Source: Demequina globuliformis (GTDB taxonomy: Bacteria > Actinomycetota > Actinomycetes > Actinomycetales > Demequinaceae). Taken from it: DNA of 64,000 nucleotides. Location: contig NZ_BBRG01000002.1 of the NCBI RefSeq assembly GCF_000975155.1, positions 124,001 to 188,000 on the forward strand. Reading direction: 5' to 3'. This document shows, piece after piece, positions 1 to 8,618 of this stretch. The notes beneath the pieces are model-generated. The model worked only from the letters and a program-made list of their open reading frames with translations. It ran no database searches and was not told the origin of the DNA. A program made the translations under genes and the position numbers. Position 1 is the stretch's first letter. Every line of letters begins with the position of its first letter.

Positions 1-155
1 CCGATTCGCTCAAGGGACGGGCCCGCCAGGAGGCCGCGCAGGCGCAACTCGCTCAGGCCCTGCGCGAGCGCGTAGAGTTGACCCTCGCGACAACAGACCT
101 GCGCCTACCGAATGACGACGGTGACCGCGCCCGCCACCAGGAGGAGGAGCGATGA
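1..155 (+). CDS. C-terminal end of an unidentified protein upstream of der (partial)
   Basis: An open frame enters the window and ends at a TGA (153-155) that overlaps the ATG of der (152-154), so the two genes are translationally coupled. About 50 residues are visible, charged and Ala/Gln/Arg-rich, with a hydrophilic tail. The gene before der in actinobacteria is commonly cytidylate kinase (cmk) or a PlsC-type acyltransferase. The visible part carries no diagnostic motif, so I do not assign it. Confidence 0.6.
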   Translation, partial: DSLKGRARQEAAQAQLAQALRERVELTLATTDLRLPNDDGDRARHQEEER

Positions 156-1651
156 GCGACGACCAGGAATACCTTGGACTAGACGAGGTACCCCCCGCCA
201 CACCAGTGGAATCCGACCCGGAAGAGTCGCTTGACGAGATTCGTGAAGCTGCGCTGCGCGCGGGCCTCGAGGACTACGACCTCACGGATGAGGACCTCGC
301 GACGCTCGCGGGTGATGAGCCAGAGGTGGAGCCTGAGCTCCCCACGCTAGCGATCATCGGCCGTCCCAACGTGGGCAAGTCAACGCTCGTGAACCGCGTG
401 CTGGGCAAGCGCCTCGCCGTCGTGGAAGACACCCCTGGCGTCACGCGAGACCGGGTGTCCTACCGTGCCGAATGGGCCGGTCGCGACTTTATGCTGATGG
501 ATACCGGTGGGTGGGAAGCCAAGGTCGAGGGCCTGGACCTGTCGGTAGCGCAGCAGGCAGAGGTCGCGATCGATATGGCGGATGCGATCTTGTTCGTGGT
601 CGATGTCACCGTGGGTGCGACAGCCTCGGATGAGCACGTGGTGCGCTTGCTGCGCGCAGCCAAGAAGCCCGTGGTGTTGGTAGCGAATAAGGCCGACGGC
701 CCGCAGGCTGAACTGGAAGCAGCGAGCCTGTGGAACCTAGGGCTGGGCGAGCCGTATCCAGTCTCCGCTTTGCACGGTCGCGGCATGGGCGAGCTCCTTG
801 ATGCCGCCCTCGATGCGTTGCCGACCGACATGCCAGACGTTGTGGTGGACCCGAACGCGCCCCGACGCATTGCGCTGGTAGGCCGGCCCAACGTGGGCAA
901 GAGCTCGCTGCTGAATCAGTTGGCGGGGGAGAACCGGGTCGTCGTCAACGAAATGGCCGGTACGACCCGCGACCCCGTTGACGAGGTCGTGGAGATTGGC
1001 GACCGCCGCTGGACCCTCGTGGACACCGCCGGCATCCGCCGGCGCGTGCACATGTCGAAGGGGGCCGACTTCTACGCGTCCCTGCGTACCGGTGCGGCCA
1101 TCGAACGTTCCGAAGTATCGCTGGTGCTGCTGGACGCCTCGACGCCGCTGACTGATCAGGACACCCGCGTGATTAGCCAGGTCATCGAGGCAGGGCGCGC
1201 GCTCGTGCTCGTGTTCAACAAGTGGGACCTGGTCGGCGAGGACGAGCGCTTCCTGCTCGAGCGCTCTATCGACAAGGACCTCGTTCAACTCACCTGGGCC
1301 CCTCGCATCAACCTGTCCGCGCGGACGGGCTGGCACACCAACCGTTTGGTGCCCGCCATCGATCGCGCGCTGGGCAGTTGGGATCAGCGCATCGCGACGG
1401 GGCGTCTCAACGCGTTCCTCGGTGAACTCGTGGCCGAGAACCCTCACCCAGTGCGTTCCGGCAAGCAGCCAAAGATTCTGTTCGCCACGCAGGCCTCCAA
1501 CCGTCCCCCGCGCTTTGTCATCTTTGCGTCCGGCTTCCTCGAGCCCACATACCGCCGCTTCATTGAGCGGCGGTTGCGCGAAACCTTTGGGTTTGAAGGC
1601 ACGCCCATTCAGATCTCGGTCCGCGTGCGCGAACGGCGCAAGCGCCGGTAG
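152..1651 (+). CDS. der: Ribosome biogenesis GTPase Der (EngA)
   Basis: Der is a double-GTPase that acts in 50S subunit assembly. Two complete G domains are visible. The first has a P-loop GRPNVGKS at residues 70-77, DTGGW near 117 and NKAD near 178. The second has GRPNVGKS near 244, DTAG near 291 and NKWD near 356. A KH-like C-terminal domain ends in a basic Arg/Lys-rich tail. The first 65 or so residues form an acidic extension typical of actinobacterial Der, which explains the 499-residue length. The ATG overlaps the preceding stop codon. The identification is certain. Confidence 0.98.
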   Translation: MSDDQEYLGLDEVPPATPVESDPEESLDEIREAALRAGLEDYDLTDEDLATLAGDEPEVEPELPTLAIIGRPNVGKSTLVNRVLGKRLAVVEDTPGVTRDRVSYRAEWAGRDFMLMDTGGWEAKVEGLDLSVAQQAEVAIDMADAILFVVDVTVGATASDEHVVRLLRAAKKPVVLVANKADGPQAELEAASLWNLGLGEPYPVSALHGRGMGELLDAALDALPTDMPDVVVDPNAPRRIALVGRPNVGKSSLLNQLAGENRVVVNEMAGTTRDPVDEVVEIGDRRWTLVDTAGIRRRVHMSKGADFYASLRTGAAIERSEVSLVLLDASTPLTDQDTRVISQVIEAGRALVLVFNKWDLVGEDERFLLERSIDKDLVQLTWAPRINLSARTGWHTNRLVPAIDRALGSWDQRIATGRLNAFLGELVAENPHPVRSGKQPKILFATQASNRPPRFVIFASGFLEPTYRRFIERRLRETFGFEGTPIQISVRVRERRKRR

Positions 1652-1683
1652 TCGCCAGCGGGGTGTGGTGCTGAACGACCCGG

Positions 1684-2337
1684 TCAGTGCAGGGCGCCAC
1701 CCACGGTCGTGGCGTCCGCACCCCGCCGCTCCATGACGACTCGTAGCGCCGCCGTCAGGGCCGCTACCTGAGCATCGCGAGGGATCCACGGACGCGGCTC
1801 GCCCGGAGCGTCAGGACGTGCGGTGGCTGCGTCGTTGGGAACGTGGACAAAACCCGCGGGGATCTGGGTGTGCTCGAGCGCGTGCCGCAGCACGTAGAAG
1901 ATCTGATTGCACACGAAGGTGCCAGCCGAGTACGACACCGCGGCCGCCACGCCCTGATCGCGCATCGCGTTCACCATCGCTTTGATCGGTAGCGTTGAGA
2001 AGTAGGCGGTCGGGCCGCTGGCAATCACGGGTACATCCGTGAGTTGGCGACCTGCGTTGTCCGCAATTGACGCGTCGACGGTGTTGATCGCGACCTTCTC
2101 TACCGTGATGCCTGTCCGGCCATCCGCCAACCCCAACGCCACCACGGCATCGGGCCTATGCCGCTCGAGTGCTGCGGTGAGAGCGTCAGGGGCCCGCTCG
2201 AACTCGACGGGCAGGACCTCCGCGACTACGTGCCCGGGTCCGCTCCAGGTCCGCGCTACCTCGCGGGCAATGACGCCAGAGGGATTGTGATGCGCGCCGG
2301 CGAAGGGCTCGAACCCGGTCAGCAGTACTTTCTCCAC
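1684..2337 (-). CDS. pcp: Pyrrolidone-carboxylate peptidase (pyroglutamyl peptidase I)
   Basis: A 217-residue cytosolic cysteine peptidase of family C15 that removes N-terminal pyroglutamate from peptides. The start matches the family (LLTGFEPFAG at residues 5-14). The catalytic triad fits E80 (in GITVEKVAIN), C143 (in SAGTFVCNQ) and H165 (in GFVHVPN). The length is normal. It converges on der with only 32 bp between the stops, and no strong terminator is visible there. Confidence 0.95.
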   Translation of the reverse strand: MEKVLLTGFEPFAGAHHNPSGVIAREVARTWSGPGHVVAEVLPVEFERAPDALTAALERHRPDAVVALGLADGRTGITVEKVAINTVDASIADNAGRQLTDVPVIASGPTAYFSTLPIKAMVNAMRDQGVAAAVSYSAGTFVCNQIFYVLRHALEHTQIPAGFVHVPNDAATARPDAPGEPRPWIPRDAQVAALTAALRVVMERRGADATTVGGALH

Positions 2338-2378
2338 TTTCCCATCCTAGGCACGCGACGGCCGGGGCCAGGCCGTGC

Positions 2379-2783
2379 CTAGGCGTAGTGGGCGTAGCCG
2401 AGTTCCACGAGGCGCGTCAGGACATCGAGATCGACGCGGTCGAGGCTCGTGACATACAGACAGCTGGCCCCCACCTTGTGTGGGCCGAGTTCCGCGAGTA
2501 GTGGCCCTGATGCGGGATGATCCTTGAGCCCGTACAGCGACAAGGCGGCCTTGCGGGGAGAGAATCCCACGCGCGGCCACGTTCCGGTCCTGCCGGAGGC
2601 GTAGACGTACGTGGTCAGGCCAAAGCCGACGATGCTTGGTCCCCACATCACCCCGTCCTCGCCCGTGGCGCTGTGCATCAACGCCAAGAGTTGGTGGCCT
2701 TCGTGGCGTCGACGTGGTGTCGAGGCACTGTCGAGGAATGCGGTGACTGATGCACCAGTGGGTTGAGTCTTGTTCTCGCTCAC
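2379..2783 (-). CDS. DUF1801 domain protein
   Basis: A 134-residue protein with a GTG start and an AAGGAAG ribosome site just upstream. The central part (EDGVMWGPSIVGFG, then TYVYASGR and a segment ending in GLKDHP) is the pattern of DUF1801, a small YdhG/YjbR-like fold of unknown function. It runs toward pcp with a 41-bp gap and may share its transcript. It is divergent from the GGDEF gene. No catalytic role can be inferred. Confidence 0.85.
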   Translation of the reverse strand: MSENKTQPTGASVTAFLDSASTPRRRHEGHQLLALMHSATGEDGVMWGPSIVGFGLTTYVYASGRTGTWPRVGFSPRKAALSLYGLKDHPASGPLLAELGPHKVGASCLYVTSLDRVDLDVLTRLVELGYAHYA

Positions 2784-2872
2784 GGGGGCTTCCTTGTCTC
2801 GCTGGCGGCGCGTGCGTGGCGTGCGTCACACATGCGTGTCCGTCTCGCACGTGGCGCGCTAGGGTCATTCTC

Positions 2873-4057
2873 ATGCTCGACATCCCTACATTACGCCTGG
2901 CACTGGGCCTGGTGTCGGTGGTGGTGCTGGCGTTGTTCTATCTCGCGGTGTACCGCCCAACCCGCTCGCTCTTCGCAATGTGGTGGTGCATCGCACTCAT
3001 GTGTTCGGCCGCCAGCCCCCTGTTGCTTCTGCTCAATGGCTCCAACGTGCAGGCGATCGCGAACCCCACGTCGTCGCTGGTCTCGGTCGTCGGAGCGGCC
3101 TCAGTATGGTTCGCCACGCGGTCGTTGCGCGGCCTGCGCCCTAAGCCAGGCGTAGTGCTGGTGGCGTTGGTGCTCACGCTGGTCGCGGCGGTGCTTGACA
3201 GCCCGGCGACGAACATCTGGGCCGGCAACGGGACGCTCTACTTCTTCATGACCGGGCTGTTTGCCGCCGCAACATTGGAGCTGTGGCGGGCCTGGCGGGA
3301 GCGCAACGGGAGCTACGACGCGCTGCATGACGGTCAGGCTCGAGTCGCGCTCGTGGTGGCCTTGTGTGCCTCGGCGCTCTTGGTTGCGTACTACGCGATG
3401 AGGTTCGCGTTGTTGGTCTCGGTGGGCGAGGACTCTGACGTATTCGCGACGCTCGCTGGTACGGGGCCGACGACGTTGGTCTTGCTGGTCACCTTGGTGG
3501 CGGTCACCTTCTCTGTCGCCTCGCTGGGCTACGACGAGCAGACGCGTGCGCTGCGCAAGCGGATTGCGCACGACGAGCTCACCGGCCTGCTTTCGCGCGC
3601 CGCCTTCCTGGATGGCGCGCGGCAAATGTTGAAGGACGCTGGCGATGAGCCGTCGGGCGCAGTCCTGGTCATCGCAGACCTTGACCACTTCAAACGAATC
3701 AACGACACCCATGGGCACGGGGTGGGGGACCAGGTCCTGACGGACTTTGGTACCGCACTCGACCGGACCATGAACAAGGGCGAACTGTGTGGGCGCCTCG
3801 GCGGCGAAGAGTTCGGCATTGTGCTCTCAACAACCGATGCTTCCCACATTGAGACCCGCCTGATGCGCGTGAGCGATCGCTTCCGCCGGCTCGCGACCGA
3901 GCATTCGATCCCCGTCGTCACCGTCAGTTATGGGGTGACAGCGATGTCAGGCAACGCGACCTTGTCGCAGCACCTGGCGCAAGCGGATGAGGCGATGTAC
4001 TCCGCGAAAGAGAATGGCCGTGACTGTGTGGTGATTGCGGGCAGTCACGAAGAATGA
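2873..4057 (+). CDS. Membrane-anchored diguanylate cyclase (GGDEF)
   Basis: The 394-residue product has several hydrophobic helices in its first 220 residues and a C-terminal GGDEF domain that would make cyclic di-GMP from two GTP. The active-site signature is GGEEF at residues 310-314, so the enzyme should be active. The position of the RxxD inhibitory site reads NKGE, so product inhibition at the I-site is probably absent. I chose the ATG at 2873. An earlier in-frame ATG at 2750 lies inside the divergent DUF1801 gene and gives a less typical N-terminus. A large hairpin follows the stop codon. Confidence 0.93.
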   Translation: MLDIPTLRLALGLVSVVVLALFYLAVYRPTRSLFAMWWCIALMCSAASPLLLLLNGSNVQAIANPTSSLVSVVGAASVWFATRSLRGLRPKPGVVLVALVLTLVAAVLDSPATNIWAGNGTLYFFMTGLFAAATLELWRAWRERNGSYDALHDGQARVALVVALCASALLVAYYAMRFALLVSVGEDSDVFATLAGTGPTTLVLLVTLVAVTFSVASLGYDEQTRALRKRIAHDELTGLLSRAAFLDGARQMLKDAGDEPSGAVLVIADLDHFKRINDTHGHGVGDQVLTDFGTALDRTMNKGELCGRLGGEEFGIVLSTTDASHIETRLMRVSDRFRRLATEHSIPVVTVSYGVTAMSGNATLSQHLAQADEAMYSAKENGRDCVVIAGSHEE

Positions 4058-4059
4058 CA

Positions 4060-4113
4060 AGCGCCCCGGTGTTCAGCTGACGCGAAAGTGCGTCAGCAGC
4101 GCACCGGGGCGCT
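4060..4113. terminator. Bidirectional hairpin between convergent genes
   Basis: A 12-bp outer stem (4060-4071 with 4102-4113, AGCGCCCCGGTG) encloses an inner stem built on CTGACGC with a GAAA loop. It lies between the stops of the diguanylate cyclase gene and the converging fadD, so it can serve both strands. Confidence 0.85.
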
Positions 4114-4131
4114 GCTACGTGATGCCAACCG

Positions 4132-5853
4132 TTAGCTGGGGTCGCGCGACTCCTCGAGTTCGCGCAGTCCACGACGGAGCACCTTGCCCACGTTTGTCTT
4201 GGGCAGCTCGTCGAGGAACTCAATCTGACGGGGCCGCTTGTATCCCGTGAGGCGCTCCTTCAGGAAAGCCTTGAGCTCGTCGACCGTGAGCGAGTCGTCC
4301 CGTTTCACGACGAACAGCTTGGGGACCTCACCGGCGTGCTCATCTGCGACGGGGATCGCGCCGGCCTCGAGCACCTTTGGGTGCAGCATGGCGGCGTCTT
4401 CGATGTCTCCCGGGTAGACGTTGAATCCGGAGACCACGATGATCTCCTTCTTGCGGTCCACGATGCTCAGGTAGCCGTCCTCCGTCTGCGTCGCGATGTC
4501 ACCCGTGAGAAGCCAGCCATCATCGGTGAGGACCTTCGCGCTCTCCTCAGGCTTGTTCCAGTAGCCCTGCATCACCTGGGGGCCGCGCACGGCGAGTTCT
4601 CCGGGTTCGCCCAGCGCCACGAGCTGCCCGTCGTCGCCCACGATTTTGATGTCGGTGGACGGCAACGGCACGCCGATGGTGCCGATGCGTGGCTTGAGAT
4701 GCGTCGGGTTCACACTGACAACGGGGGAGGCCTCAGTGAGACCGTAGCCTTCGATGATGTCCGTGTCGGTGATGTCGTGCCACTTCTGTCCCACGGATGA
4801 GCGCAATGCCATACCGCCAGCGACAGAGATGCGCAGGCCCGAGAAGTCGAGCTTGGCAAACCCAGGGTTCTCCATGAGGGCGCCGGCCAACGTGCTGACC
4901 AGGACAAGGGCCGCCGGCTTGGTGCTGTCGAGCGTCTTCACGAACGCGGGAATGTCGCGCGGGTTGGTGATAAGAACGTTGTGGCCGCCGAACCCGTAGA
5001 ACCCGATGCAGTTCACGGTGAGCGCGAACACGTGGTAGAGCGGCAGCGCCGCAATGACCACCGCGCCGTCGTCCAACACTGCACGCATTTGACCAATGAA
5101 CTGTGCCTGGTTCGCCAGGAGGTTGCCGTGGCTCAGCACCGCTGCCTTGGTGCCGCCGGTGGTGCCGCCCGTGTATTGCAAGAAGGCGGTGTCATCGGGG
5201 GTGAGTTCGGGGTCCTTCCACGCGCTGGGCTTGCCGGTCAAGAGGCTGCGGAAAGCGACTGCTGCGGGCAGGTCGTAGGCAGGCACCATCTTCTTGACGC
5301 GCTTGGCGACCGTGTTGACGATCGAGCGCTTGGGCTGACTGAGCATGTCGCCGGCCTGGGTGACGATGACGTGCTCGACTGGTTGCTGAGCAAGCGCCTT
5401 CTGGGCCACGGCTGCGAAGTTCGCGAGCACCACGATCGCCCGCGGTTGGGCGTCTTCGATGACGGCGGCAAGCTCCCCTGCGGTGTACAAGGGGTTGGCG
5501 TTGACCACGATGAGGCCGGCTCGCAATGCGCCGTACAGCGCGACGGGGTACTGGAGCAGGTTGGGCATCTGCAGCACGATGCGGTCGCCGCGTTCCAATC
5601 CAAGCTCGTTTTGCAGGTACGACGCTACTCGTGTCGCAAGCGCGTCGATGTCGTTGAACGACAGGGTCCCGCCGAGGTTGCTGAAAGCCGGGCTGTCGCC
5701 GTATTCACGCGCCTTGCGCCGCGCGAAGTCGCTGAGCGATGCGTCAGCGAGGGGTTCGATCACGCGGTCGACGCCGGGAGGGTAGAACTCGTACCACGGG
5801 CGCTGTTCGCCCGCGACGGGGTCGAGGGTCTGCCGATTGATGGGGTTGGTCAT
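4132..5853 (-). CDS. fadD: Long-chain fatty acid-CoA ligase
   Basis: A 573-residue ANL-superfamily enzyme that activates fatty acids to acyl-CoA through an acyl-AMP intermediate. Visible motifs are the P-loop YTGGTTGGTK near residues 225-235, GYGLTE near 368, and LLTGDIA followed by DRKKEII in the hinge region. The C-terminal lysine lies in TNVGKVLRR. The start at 5853 is preferred because GGAG sits six bases before it. In-frame ATGs at 5859, 5865 and 5976 exist. The lipid operon (9886 to 5891) ends 38 bp upstream on the same strand, so fadD may be its last member. Confidence 0.95.
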   Translation of the reverse strand: MTNPINRQTLDPVAGEQRPWYEFYPPGVDRVIEPLADASLSDFARRKAREYGDSPAFSNLGGTLSFNDIDALATRVASYLQNELGLERGDRIVLQMPNLLQYPVALYGALRAGLIVVNANPLYTAGELAAVIEDAQPRAIVVLANFAAVAQKALAQQPVEHVIVTQAGDMLSQPKRSIVNTVAKRVKKMVPAYDLPAAVAFRSLLTGKPSAWKDPELTPDDTAFLQYTGGTTGGTKAAVLSHGNLLANQAQFIGQMRAVLDDGAVVIAALPLYHVFALTVNCIGFYGFGGHNVLITNPRDIPAFVKTLDSTKPAALVLVSTLAGALMENPGFAKLDFSGLRISVAGGMALRSSVGQKWHDITDTDIIEGYGLTEASPVVSVNPTHLKPRIGTIGVPLPSTDIKIVGDDGQLVALGEPGELAVRGPQVMQGYWNKPEESAKVLTDDGWLLTGDIATQTEDGYLSIVDRKKEIIVVSGFNVYPGDIEDAAMLHPKVLEAGAIPVADEHAGEVPKLFVVKRDDSLTVDELKAFLKERLTGYKRPRQIEFLDELPKTNVGKVLRRGLRELEESRDPS

Positions 5854-5890
5854 CGTCATCTCCATTGATGGGGGTGGCCAGAAAAGTGAG

Positions 5891-6418
5891 TCATGTTGGG
5901 GAAGAGGGTACCCGGGTCTGGTGGGTCCAATCGCGCATCCAGTCGTCGACACGCAGGTGAGTGGGAAATCCGCCAAGCGCGGCCTCGAGTTCCTCGACGT
6001 CGACGCTACCGCCGGAGCGCTTCAAGAACCGAGTGCGGACAAGGGCATGGGCATGGATGGTGTCGCCAACCCTGAACACTTGCTCGAGGTAGCACCAGCG
6101 CTCATCGAAACCCACCACGCGGGTGCTGACCGTGAACTTTTGGCCCAGCCGCAACTCCCGACGGTACGTGATGGTTTGGCCAGCGACGACCGCGAACCAT
6201 CCCCGGGACGCGGCCTCAGCCCACCACCCGGAACGCTTGAGAAGCACATACCGCCCCAGGTCCATGAGCGTCAGATAACGCCCGTTGTTCATATGGCCCA
6301 GCACGTCGAGGTCGGTGGGGTACACGCGAAACTCAGAGCTGACGGTGTCCCAAATGGAGGCCGGTGGCGTCCTCTTGAGTTTCCACCAGCGCAGGCTCAG
6401 TCGCCACCACAGGTTCAC
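5891..6418 (-). CDS. Acyl-CoA thioesterase-like protein (hotdog fold)
   Basis: A 175-residue protein of the 4HBT/THEM6-like hotdog group. The motif VYPTDLDVLGHMNNGRY near the N-terminus contains the D and N characteristic of YbgC/FcbC-type thioesterases. The GTG start overlaps the stop of the MaoC gene (GTGA, 6418-6415), so translation is coupled. It is the last gene of a four-gene run and probably releases or edits acyl-CoA intermediates from that pathway. The exact substrate cannot be read from sequence. Confidence 0.85.
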   Translation of the reverse strand: MNLWWRLSLRWWKLKRTPPASIWDTVSSEFRVYPTDLDVLGHMNNGRYLTLMDLGRYVLLKRSGWWAEAASRGWFAVVAGQTITYRRELRLGQKFTVSTRVVGFDERWCYLEQVFRVGDTIHAHALVRTRFLKRSGGSVDVEELEAALGGFPTHLRVDDWMRDWTHQTRVPSSPT

Positions 6419-7272
6419 GTCAGGTCGCTCACGCGCATGCGCAAGTGAGGCTTCGCGCCGTCCTTGGTCGTGACGTCTGCGCGCCAGCCCTCGTCGGTGG
6501 CCCACGAGCGGAAGCCCACGGTGCCTGGCAGGAAGACGGGCTTCACGAAGTCGACGTCCACGCGGTATGGCGCCTGCAGCTTGTTGTCGAGCGCTGCGAG
6601 TGCCCGTGCGTGGGTCCACATCCCATGGATGATGGGCCGCGGGAACCCGAAGGCCTTCGCCGCGAGCCGGTTGGTGTGGATGGGGTTGGGGTCGCCTGAT
6701 ACGGCCCGGTAGTCCACGCCCAGTTTCGCGGGCAGGCGCCACCGGGCGTGGGGCAGCTCCGGCACGAACTCATCGCGCGTGGTCTCGACACTGTCACCGG
6801 ACGCCTGCATGCCCTGGGCGAGGTACGTGCTCACACCCTCCCAGACGCGCTCGCCATCGACATCGATGCGTGCGTCGAGGTCCACGAGCGCTCCGCGGCG
6901 GTGAGCCCGGATGTTGCCCGCCTGCACGCTGATGTCAAGCGGCTCCGAAGCGGACACCGGGCGGTGCGAGGTCATGGAGTTGGACACGTGCACGGCACCC
7001 ACGAGTCGCACGCTGGCCTCTGGCGCACCGAGCAGGTGCACGTGGAGCGGGAAGGCGAGGACGTGCAACCAGGTGGGTGGCACCGTGTCGCGCAAGGTGA
7101 ATCCACACACCCGTGCGTAGCGCGCGAGCCGAGCAGGGTCCTGGTCGTAGCCGAGCACCGAGACCGCGTGCGCGGGCACCTTGGCCACCTTCTCTCTGGA
7201 CGGCACCAGAGCCCGCGCAAACGACGGACCGAGCCCTGGGAGGTCGTCCAACGTGACAGTTCCGCGAGGCAT
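6415..7272 (-). CDS. MaoC-family (R)-3-hydroxyacyl dehydratase, HtdX-like
   Basis: A 285-residue double-hotdog protein. The hydratase motif is in the C-terminal half: YRAVSGDPNPIHTNRLAAKA, followed by IIHGMWTHA. The Asp and His of DPNPIH are the expected catalytic pair. The ATG overlaps the stop of the fabG-like gene by one base (TGATG). The order fadA2-fabG4-htdX matches the known Mycobacterium tuberculosis locus Rv0243/Rv0242c/Rv0241c. I infer dehydration of 3-hydroxyacyl thioesters, or the reverse hydration. Confidence 0.92.
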   Translation of the reverse strand: MPRGTVTLDDLPGLGPSFARALVPSREKVAKVPAHAVSVLGYDQDPARLARYARVCGFTLRDTVPPTWLHVLAFPLHVHLLGAPEASVRLVGAVHVSNSMTSHRPVSASEPLDISVQAGNIRAHRRGALVDLDARIDVDGERVWEGVSTYLAQGMQASGDSVETTRDEFVPELPHARWRLPAKLGVDYRAVSGDPNPIHTNRLAAKAFGFPRPIIHGMWTHARALAALDNKLQAPYRVDVDFVKPVFLPGTVGFRSWATDEGWRADVTTKDGAKPHLRMRVSDLT

Positions 7273-8618
7273 CAGGCGCCCACCAGGTTCTGGCCACACA
7301 CGCGAACGACTTGACCGGTGACTGCCTGCGATGCCGGATCGAGGAGGTATGCGATGGTTTCGGCCACATCGACCGGCCTGCCACCTTGGGTCAGGGAGTT
7401 GCTGCGACGGAAGATCTCCCGTTGCACAAAGGGAATCTTGCCCGTCATCTCGGTCTCGATGAAACCTGGTGCGACGGCGTTGACGGTGATGTCGCGCGCA
7501 CTGAGATCGGGGGCCATTGCCTGGACAAGCCCGGCCACGCCCGCTTTAGAAGCGGCGTAGTTCGTCTGTCCCTTGTTGCCGGCGAGCCCTGAGGTGGACG
7601 CGATTCCGATCAGCCTTCCACCGTCGTCGAGCCCACCGTCGGTCTCGGGGTCAAGGAGCACGTCGTTGATTCGCAGCTGAGCAGCCAGATTGACCTCGAG
7701 GACCGATGCCCAGCGCGCGGCGTCCGTGTTGACCAGCATCTTGTCGCGCGTAATGCCGGCATTGTGGACCACACCGTGCAGTCCCTTGCCGCGTTGTGCC
7801 ACGACCTCTGCCAGCACCCGGCCGGCGTCCGGCTTGGTGATGTCCAACTGGACCGCGACGCCGCCGACCTCGTTGGCGACGGCGGCAAGCGCCTCGCCCG
7901 CTGGCGGGATGTCGACGGCGATGACGTCCGCGCCGTCGCGGGCGATAGTGCGTGCGATGGCAGCACCAATACCGCGAGCGGCGCCAGTGACGATCACGGT
8001 GCGACCTGCCAAAGGCGCGGCCGTGAACTCGCGGTGCACGTCACCCGCGTGTCCAACGTGCCATGCCTGGCCGTCCACGAAGGCGGAACGGCCTTGGAGC
8101 ACAAAGCCCAAGGTCGACATCAGGTCGCTGGAGACCGTGTCACCTGTGGTCCACAGCAGGGTGGAGGTGGCGCCGCCCCGTAGTTCCTTTGCGACTGTGC
8201 GGTTGATGCCGTCGAGGGCGCGTGCAACGGAGGCGGCTTCCCATCCGTCAACGTCTTCGCGCGCCACGATCACGATGCGACCAGCGCCCTCAATGCCGCG
8301 CACGGCAGGGCGCAAGAGTGCGCGCAACGTTTCCAGTTGGTCAATGGTGCGCAGCTCAGTGGCGTCCACCACAAGCGCCCCGATCTTGGAGCCATATCCG
8401 GGTGCATCGTCGCCCGCGTCCACGACGGGTGACTCCACAGTCCGCCCCAAGAGCGTGAGCGTGTCCGCCACAAGAGACCCGTGACCGACGGTCCCCAGCA
8501 CAATCGCGCCCGCGGGCCACGAGCGGCCGCGTCGCAGTCGAGGCGGGTCCTTGAGTCCGGCCTTGCGAGAGATGGCTCGCCCAGGTGCGGAGGTGAATGC
8601 CTTCTCGAGAGCGCTCAT
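7272..8618 (-). CDS. fabG4: High-molecular-weight 3-oxoacyl reductase, FabG4-like
   Basis: The 448-residue length is characteristic of HMW FabG, since ordinary FabG has about 250 residues. Residues 1-195 form an N-terminal flavodoxin-like or degenerate Rossmann domain. The C-terminal part is a classical SDR: TGAARGIGAAIA near 210, NAG near 290, the catalytic Ser in SSTSGL-like context (IGIASTSGLAG) and YAASK near 353. The substrate would be 3-oxoacyl-CoA or -ACP, with an NAD(P)H cofactor. The ATG overlaps the thiolase stop by one base (TGATG), a sign of tight coupling. Confidence 0.93.
   Translation of the reverse strand: MSALEKAFTSAPGRAISRKAGLKDPPRLRRGRSWPAGAIVLGTVGHGSLVADTLTLLGRTVESPVVDAGDDAPGYGSKIGALVVDATELRTIDQLETLRALLRPAVRGIEGAGRIVIVAREDVDGWEAASVARALDGINRTVAKELRGGATSTLLWTTGDTVSSDLMSTLGFVLQGRSAFVDGQAWHVGHAGDVHREFTAAPLAGRTVIVTGAARGIGAAIARTIARDGADVIAVDIPPAGEALAAVANEVGGVAVQLDITKPDAGRVLAEVVAQRGKGLHGVVHNAGITRDKMLVNTDAARWASVLEVNLAAQLRINDVLLDPETDGGLDDGGRLIGIASTSGLAGNKGQTNYAASKAGVAGLVQAMAPDLSARDITVNAVAPGFIETEMTGKIPFVQREIFRRSNSLTQGGRPVDVAETIAYLLDPASQAVTGQVVRVCGQNLVGA

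Noticed and set aside
737..1789. 350-residue ORF antisense to der
   Set aside because: A shadow of a strongly conserved gene in GC-rich DNA; no domain or ribosome site.
4981..5868. 295-residue ORF antisense to fadD
   Set aside because: A long open frame opposite a real gene, a usual high-GC artefact; no recognisable domain.
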